Source of the DNA: Fibrobacterota bacterium
Lineage (GTDB): Bacteria > Fibrobacterota > Chitinivibrionia > Chitinivibrionales > Chitinispirillaceae
Length of the DNA stretch: 37,226 nucleotides
Direction of reading: 5' to 3'
Assembly (NCBI GenBank): GCA_023436205.1
Contig: JAEZKC010000049.1
Span: 1-37,226 of the forward strand
Positions 32,662-37,226 of this stretch are shown piece by piece. The position numbers and the translations under genes are program-made. Each line of letters opens with the position of its first letter. Position 1 is the first letter of the stretch. Under the pieces are notes generated by a model, which saw nothing but the letters and a program-made list of their open reading frames with translations, was not told the origin of the DNA and ran no database searches.

Positions 32662-35025
32662 GTGAAATTACAAGGTTCAGGAAAGTTTATCCTTCTTATT
32701 CTGTTGCTGTCACTATCATCACGGGCTTCTATGGAAGAAATCAGACTTAATCAGCTTGGCTACTATCCCGAAAGCAGGAAAACGGCTATTATAATCAACA
32801 GTGATGCAACTGACTTCCAGATTGTCGACTCAACTGATAAGAAAGTGGTTTTCAGTGGCAAGTTGTCAAAGCCAATAAGCTGGTCTCAGTCCGGGGAAAC
32901 GGGAAGACAGGCTGATTTCAGCAGTTTGAAAACCCCAGGCACCTATCAACTCCAAGTTGCCGGTAAAGAGCTATCCTACCAGTTCTCCATTTCCTCATCG
33001 GTACTGAAAGAGGTGGCCAGGGCATCAATGCGGTCTTACTATTTCCAGCGCTGTTCCTTTAGTTTGGACAAGGAGTATGCGGGTAAATGGGCCAGGGCTG
33101 CCGGGCATTCGGATACAGCAGTACCTTTTCACCAGTCAAGCGGAAAAACTGAAGGGGTTCTGAATAGTCCCGGAGGCTGGTACGATGCGGGGGATTTCGG
33201 CAAGTATATTGTTAACTCCGGTATAACTGTGGGAACATTGCTTTCTTTTTACGAAAACTTTCCAAAGTATTTTGCCGATAAAAGCCTTAACATACCCGAA
33301 TCAGGTGATGGCAAGCCGGATATTCTCAGTGAAGTGAAGGTAAATCTCGACTGGATGAAAACCATGCAGGATGGCGATGGCGGTGTTTTCTTCAAATTGA
33401 CAACTCTTACATTCCCCGGCTATATTCTACCTGAGCAGGATACAATGCAGCGTTACATTATTGGAAAGAGTACGTCGTCAACATTGAATTTCGCCGCTGT
33501 AATGGCGATGGCCGCAAGAGTGTACACGCCGTTTGACTCTCTCTTTGCAAAACAGTGTCTCCAGAGTGCACTATCAGCCTGGGCATGGGCTGAAAAGAAT
33601 CCTTCAGTGGCCTTCAATAACCCCTCCGATGTGCGTACTGGAGAATACCGTGATAACAATTTTGAAGATGAATTCATCTGGGCCGCAGCTGAACTTTACA
33701 TTACCACTTCCGATACAAAGTTTGCCAAATTCCTGGAATCCAGAGATGTCCTGTTTTCATCGGCTCCCAGTTGGCAAAATGTGCAGCCTCTTGCCGCACT
33801 GACTCTTGCCACCATGGAAAACAGCTTGCCCGAAAGTAAGAAGGCTGCGATCAGAAACTCCATAGTCAAATGTGCCGATAACTGGCTCGGTGAAATGGGG
33901 AAATCTCTTTACAGGGTCCCTGACGTAAACTTCATCTGGGGTTCGAATTCAATTTTTGCAAATCTCGGGGTTGCGATGATCTATGCATACAAGATCACCG
34001 GCGAAAATCAGTATCTTCTGGGTGCCTGCGAAGTAGCCGATTACCTTTTTGGAAAAAATGCAACCGGCATTTCATTTGTAACAGGATTCGGAACAAAGGC
34101 AACCTCAGATCCCCATCATCGTCACATGATTGCTGCTGCGGTTGATCCAATCCCCGGTTTTCTGGCAGGAGGGCCAAACGCAGGGAGGCAGGACAGTGCC
34201 TATTCACCGTACAGTTCCCGCTTTCCTGCCAAAAGTTATGAAGATGTTCATAAAAGTTACGCCTCCAATGAGGTTGCCATCAATTGGAATGCACCTTTGA
34301 CTTTTCTGCTCGGGGCTATTGACGAGTTCATGAGCAAGGGAAATATTGTCAAGAAAGGCCCGTATAAACTGGTGGTCGGGGCTCAGGGAGAGGGAGTCGC
34401 AAATATAGCCCCATTAAAGAAAAGCTACTCTTCCAGTGATCAGATTACTATGACTGCCACTCCTAAACAGGGATGGGTTTTCAGTCACTGGACAGGTTTG
34501 GCTGCGGGTCAGCCCAACCCCTGCAAGGTAAAACTTTCCTCTGATGCATCAGTACAGGCGGTGTTTGTTGATCCCTCGGAACTGGTATCCAATGGCGATT
34601 TTTTAAACGGGCTTCTGCCCTGGAGCTTCGGAGTGCACCAGAGTGCCTCAGCCAAGGGAATGGTAATCAATGGAGAATACAAAATCTCACCCATCACAGC
34701 CGGAGAACAGGTCTGGAACATTCAGCTTACCCAAAGCGGAATAAAGCTGGAAAAAGGGAAAACCTATGAGGTGAGATTTGAAGCAGGTGCCAAAACCAAT
34801 CGGAAGATTTTTCCCAATGTGGGTATGAGTCAGGATCCTTGGCAGTCTTACATTGAAGGGGAACCGAAGGTATTTGAGATCGGTCCGGAAAAGAAGGTTT
34901 ACTCTTTTCAGTTCACTATGAATGCGGAAAGTGACCCTAACGGGCGAATCGAGATGAACTGCGGAACGAGTGATGTGGAGATGGTGCTTGACAATGTAAG
35001 CATCAGAGAAGCAAAAAGCAAGTAG
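32662..35025 (+). CDS. Secreted GH9 endoglucanase with Ig-like, InlB-like repeat and CBM4_9-like modules
   Basis: This 787-aa cellulase starts at GTG 32662 (AGAGGT upstream). Order: signal peptide (1-23); N-terminal Ig-like CelD_N domain (about 25-110, IRLNQLGYYP); GH9 alpha-barrel (about 118-556); divergent InlB-type repeat (about 565-633); CBM4_9-like module (about 636-782). GH9 landmarks are GGWYDAGDFGKYI with Asp175 and Asp178 (base), DPHHRH (483-488) and YASNEVAIN with the acid Glu537. The last two modules are close relatives of those in the GH11 xylanase (both contain DPW-x-x-Y). Unlike the three xylan enzymes it ends right after the CBM, with no sorting-type tail. The 272-bp gap upstream shows no clear promoter. 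Confidence 0.95.
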   Translation: MKLQGSGKFILLILLLSLSSRASMEEIRLNQLGYYPESRKTAIIINSDATDFQIVDSTDKKVVFSGKLSKPISWSQSGETGRQADFSSLKTPGTYQLQVAGKELSYQFSISSSVLKEVARASMRSYYFQRCSFSLDKEYAGKWARAAGHSDTAVPFHQSSGKTEGVLNSPGGWYDAGDFGKYIVNSGITVGTLLSFYENFPKYFADKSLNIPESGDGKPDILSEVKVNLDWMKTMQDGDGGVFFKLTTLTFPGYILPEQDTMQRYIIGKSTSSTLNFAAVMAMAARVYTPFDSLFAKQCLQSALSAWAWAEKNPSVAFNNPSDVRTGEYRDNNFEDEFIWAAAELYITTSDTKFAKFLESRDVLFSSAPSWQNVQPLAALTLATMENSLPESKKAAIRNSIVKCADNWLGEMGKSLYRVPDVNFIWGSNSIFANLGVAMIYAYKITGENQYLLGACEVADYLFGKNATGISFVTGFGTKATSDPHHRHMIAAAVDPIPGFLAGGPNAGRQDSAYSPYSSRFPAKSYEDVHKSYASNEVAINWNAPLTFLLGAIDEFMSKGNIVKKGPYKLVVGAQGEGVANIAPLKKSYSSSDQITMTATPKQGWVFSHWTGLAAGQPNPCKVKLSSDASVQAVFVDPSELVSNGDFLNGLLPWSFGVHQSASAKGMVINGEYKISPITAGEQVWNIQLTQSGIKLEKGKTYEVRFEAGAKTNRKIFPNVGMSQDPWQSYIEGEPKVFEIGPEKKVYSFQFTMNAESDPNGRIEMNCGTSDVEMVLDNVSIREAKSK

Positions 35026-35174
35026 TTCAATAAGAGCACGGCAGCCTACCCTTCAGAAGGGGCTACCATTTCTTACGATCGGGGTACTGCCTGATCATCT
35101 AATAATGTATTATCAGAGTTGAACCGGCTGTTCCTGATTTTTTAATGTCAAGAACACGTGAGTCAAATTTTGGG

Positions 35175-35780
35175 TCAGTTCCGTCCTGGTATTCTACCTA
35201 CAGTCATGGAATGCACAATCTCTTCATATACCGGAAGAAAACGATCGAACATTTCAGGGGTGGACCAGAACGCTACTCTTATATTCATGGTTTCAATTCT
35301 GCAGAAAAACTCCACAAAGCGGAAAGAGGATTTTTCATATACCCATTTCACCCATTTTCCCTTTTCAGTATCAAAAGGTACCAGGCCTGAATCGCTGCTG
35401 TTATCCTCGAGGTTGAAATTTCTGATTCGTTTAGCATAGGCCATTACCGGTTCATTGAGATTTGCGGCAATGGCACGAGTACCATGGAATCCTTCAGCGG
35501 TGGAACCTACATAAAGAAGCTCGAGGCCGTTGCGGTTGAGCTCGCGGGCAAAAGCTCTGTTGCCGGAACTCATTTGTGAAGGCTCTGTTTCCAGATCCCA
35601 GGTGCCTCTGTAGGTGAGAGTGAAACCGATTGCCCTGTTTTCATAAATACAGTCTTGTTTGTAAAAAGTATCAGGGTAATACTGCACAAGCGGGGCAGTA
35701 CAGGAAAACAGGGAAACAGCACAGAAGGCAATTATGGCTTGAAAACAAATACGGCAATGCTTTCGAGGTTGCAATTTCAT
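35175..35780 (-). CDS. Hypothetical lipoprotein, translationally coupled to murA
   Basis: The 201-aa product has a lipoprotein signal with Cys27 as lipobox Cys (VSLFSC). The mature part is a small alpha/beta domain with no recognised motif; GFTLTYRGTWDL and a final strand/helix pair (FLPVYEEIVHSM) recall PsbP/DUF1795-like folds, which is only a weak impression. Its ATG overlaps the TGA of murA by four bases (ATGA), and no ribosome site is seen, so it is probably translated by coupling. It is convergent with the GH9 gene, 149 bases apart. Confidence 0.75.
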   Translation of the reverse strand: MKLQPRKHCRICFQAIIAFCAVSLFSCTAPLVQYYPDTFYKQDCIYENRAIGFTLTYRGTWDLETEPSQMSSGNRAFARELNRNGLELLYVGSTAEGFHGTRAIAANLNEPVMAYAKRIRNFNLEDNSSDSGLVPFDTEKGKWVKWVYEKSSFRFVEFFCRIETMNIRVAFWSTPEMFDRFLPVYEEIVHSMTVGRIPGRN

Positions 35781-37105
35781 TTGCAGGAATCAAATCGTGA
35801 AATATTCGCCCCCAGAGCATTCAGTCGGGTATCAATCTGTTGATAGCCTCTGTCAATTTGTTCGATATTGTTGATGATGCTCTTGCCATCGGCAGCCATG
35901 GCGGCAGTCAGTAGAGCCATCCCCGCGCGAATATCCGGTGAGGAGATGATAGCGCTGTAAAGAGGGGATGGTCCCACGATTACTGCCCGATGGGGGTCAC
36001 AAAGAACAATGGAAGCTCCCATGCCGATAAGCTTGTCAACAAAAAACAGTCTTGATTCAAACATCTTTTCATGAATCAGACAGGTCCCCTCCGACTGGGT
36101 TGCACAAACGAGAAAGATGGACATGAGGTCGGTCGGGAAACCGGGCCAGGGGCTGTCTTCTATGCGGGGAATGGCTCCACCGATATCTTTTCGTACTTTG
36201 AGGAGCTGGCAATCGGCAACATGCAGCGTTTTCTGAGTCGGGTTGACTTCGACAGTGATGCCTATACGTTCGAATTGAAACAGAATCATTCTCATGAACT
36301 CGGTATCCACTCCGCTGATGGTGAGATTTGATCCGGTCACTGCTGCAAGTCCTATAAGTGATCCAGCTTCGATATAGTCGCTGCCGATCTGGTGACTGGT
36401 CTCCCTGAACGTACTCTGCCCGTGAACTGTAAGCACGTTTGATCCTACTCCTTCTATAGAAACTCCCAGACCCTGAAGAAACCGGCAGAGATTCTGTACA
36501 TGGGGCTCGGAAGCGGCATTGGCGATAACTGTGGTCCCGCTCGCTCCGGCGGCAGCGATAAGAGCGTTTTCCGTCGCGGTGACTGAGGCTTCATCAAGGT
36601 AAATATCAGCCCCTCTCAGCCCGCCCTCCGGAGCCCGGAGGATAAAGTTGGTCTCTCGTGTTACGTCTGAGCTTACTTTGCGTTCTACTTCCAGAGTGGC
36701 TCCCAGTGCCTTGAAGACTAGAAAATGGGTATCGAGTCTTCGTCTGCCGATATGGTCTCCACCCGGCTGTTTGATAATGGCCTGACCAGTTCTGACCAGC
36801 AGCGCCGAGGCGAAAAGGATGGATGCACGGATAGCATTGGAAAGTTCCACGGGCAGTTCCGAAGAGCTTATGGAGGTAGCTTCTATTTCGCACTCATTCT
36901 GTTTTATGCGGTTTACCCGGGCTCCCAGACAGGAGGCGATTTCCAGCATGTTTCTGACATCACCGATGTCGGGCACATTTGAGAGGTGGACCTTTTTATC
37001 GCTGAGAAGAGCGGCTGCAATGACCGGAAGAGCTTCGTTTTTGTTGCCGGTGACTTTTATGTTTCCGGAGAGTTTTGTTTTTCCTTCGACCAGGAAAGAT
37101 CCCAT
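35777..37105 (-). CDS. murA: UDP-N-acetylglucosamine 1-carboxyvinyltransferase (MurA), Cys-to-Asp variant
   Basis: The 442-aa enzyme transfers enolpyruvate from PEP to UDP-GlcNAc, the first committed step of peptidoglycan synthesis, in the cytoplasm. Conserved residues include Lys22-Asn23 in GNKNEALP, DIGDV, PGFPTD with the catalytic Asp, and HEKMFESRLFFVD. The active-site loop reads QPGGD117HIGRRRLDTH: the usual Cys (Cys115 in E. coli, PGGCxIG) is Asp. This change is known from Mycobacterium and Chlamydia and makes MurA insensitive to fosfomycin while keeping activity. AAAGGAC lies about 10 bases before the ATG. It shares a transcript with the small lipoprotein gene. Length is slightly longer than the usual 419-430. 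Confidence 0.96.
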   Translation of the reverse strand: MGSFLVEGKTKLSGNIKVTGNKNEALPVIAAALLSDKKVHLSNVPDIGDVRNMLEIASCLGARVNRIKQNECEIEATSISSSELPVELSNAIRASILFASALLVRTGQAIIKQPGGDHIGRRRLDTHFLVFKALGATLEVERKVSSDVTRETNFILRAPEGGLRGADIYLDEASVTATENALIAAAGASGTTVIANAASEPHVQNLCRFLQGLGVSIEGVGSNVLTVHGQSTFRETSHQIGSDYIEAGSLIGLAAVTGSNLTISGVDTEFMRMILFQFERIGITVEVNPTQKTLHVADCQLLKVRKDIGGAIPRIEDSPWPGFPTDLMSIFLVCATQSEGTCLIHEKMFESRLFFVDKLIGMGASIVLCDPHRAVIVGPSPLYSAIISSPDIRAGMALLTAAMAADGKSIINNIEQIDRGYQQIDTRLNALGANISRFDSCK

Positions 37106-37177
37106 GTAGGTAAAGTCCTTTGGTTAGTGTAGATGGAAAAAATAGCATTTCAGGTGGTGGAACTCAACAGGATTGGC

Positions 37178-37226
37178 GGGGACGGACTACTTTTTTCATT
37201 TCATGATAAAAGGAAAAAAGTAGTCC
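37178..37226. repeat. MITE/REP-like element, copy 2 (cut by window end)
   Basis: GGGGACGGACTACTTTTTTC (37178-37197) is identical to the arm at 26681-26700. The second arm starts at 37213 (GAAAAAAGTAGTCC) and runs off the window. The centre is only 15 bp, against 40 bp in the first copy, so the arms are conserved but the centre is not. It lies upstream of murA. Confidence 0.8.

Overview
The window looks like chromosomal DNA from a Gram-negative, plant-polysaccharide-degrading bacterium, most likely of the Fibrobacterota (Chitinispirillum-like). The main reasons are modular GH43, GH10, GH11 and GH9 enzymes, three of which share a C-terminal tail resembling a type IX secretion (T9SS) type A sorting domain. 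An outer-membrane barrel protein, lipoproteins and a large peptidoglycan gene set fit a didermal cell. The phylum is inferred from domain architecture, not from a marker gene.

Layout. (1) 1-2070 is an AT-rich accessory strip: possible insertion-sequence end repeats, a small unknown ORF, a decayed tyrosine recombinase (minus strand), an intact class D beta-lactamase, an epoxide-hydrolase remnant and short dispersed repeats. (2) 2073-9297 is a GC-richer xylan-degradation island on the minus strand: GH11 xylanase, then GH10 xylanase and GH43 arabinofuranosidase/xylosidase, ending in a strong terminator. The 591-bp gap between GH11 and GH10 holds a cluster of TGTTGAA motifs, including a 20-bp palindrome. 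(3) 9744-20724 (plus) carries a membrane zinc-ribbon protein, a PepD-like dipeptidase, an acyltransferase, an alpha/beta hydrolase, a VanX-like D-Ala-D-Ala dipeptidase, an oligopeptide ABC importer (binding protein and two permeases, no ATPase) and an AmpG-like permease. (4) 20726-26553 has a small unknown protein, a GT4 glycosyltransferase, a compact penicillin-binding transpeptidase and a FecR/beta-barrel fusion protein. (5) 26843-32389 holds pyruvate kinase, an Rcp-type response regulator with a PAS histidine kinase, and a 14-TM drug exporter. (6) 32662-37105 holds a GH9 cellulase without the sorting tail, a small lipoprotein and MurA. An inverted-repeat element occurs at 26681-26760 and again, cut by the window edge, at 37178-37226.

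Two themes stand out. The first is secreted, cell-surface or extracellular breakdown of xylan and cellulose. The second is peptidoglycan turnover and resistance to wall-targeting drugs: D-Ala-D-Ala dipeptidase, peptide importer and AmpG in one apparent operon, a stand-alone transpeptidase, a class D beta-lactamase, and a MurA whose catalytic cysteine is replaced by aspartate, the substitution known to give intrinsic fosfomycin insensitivity. No tRNA, rRNA or CRISPR array was seen.
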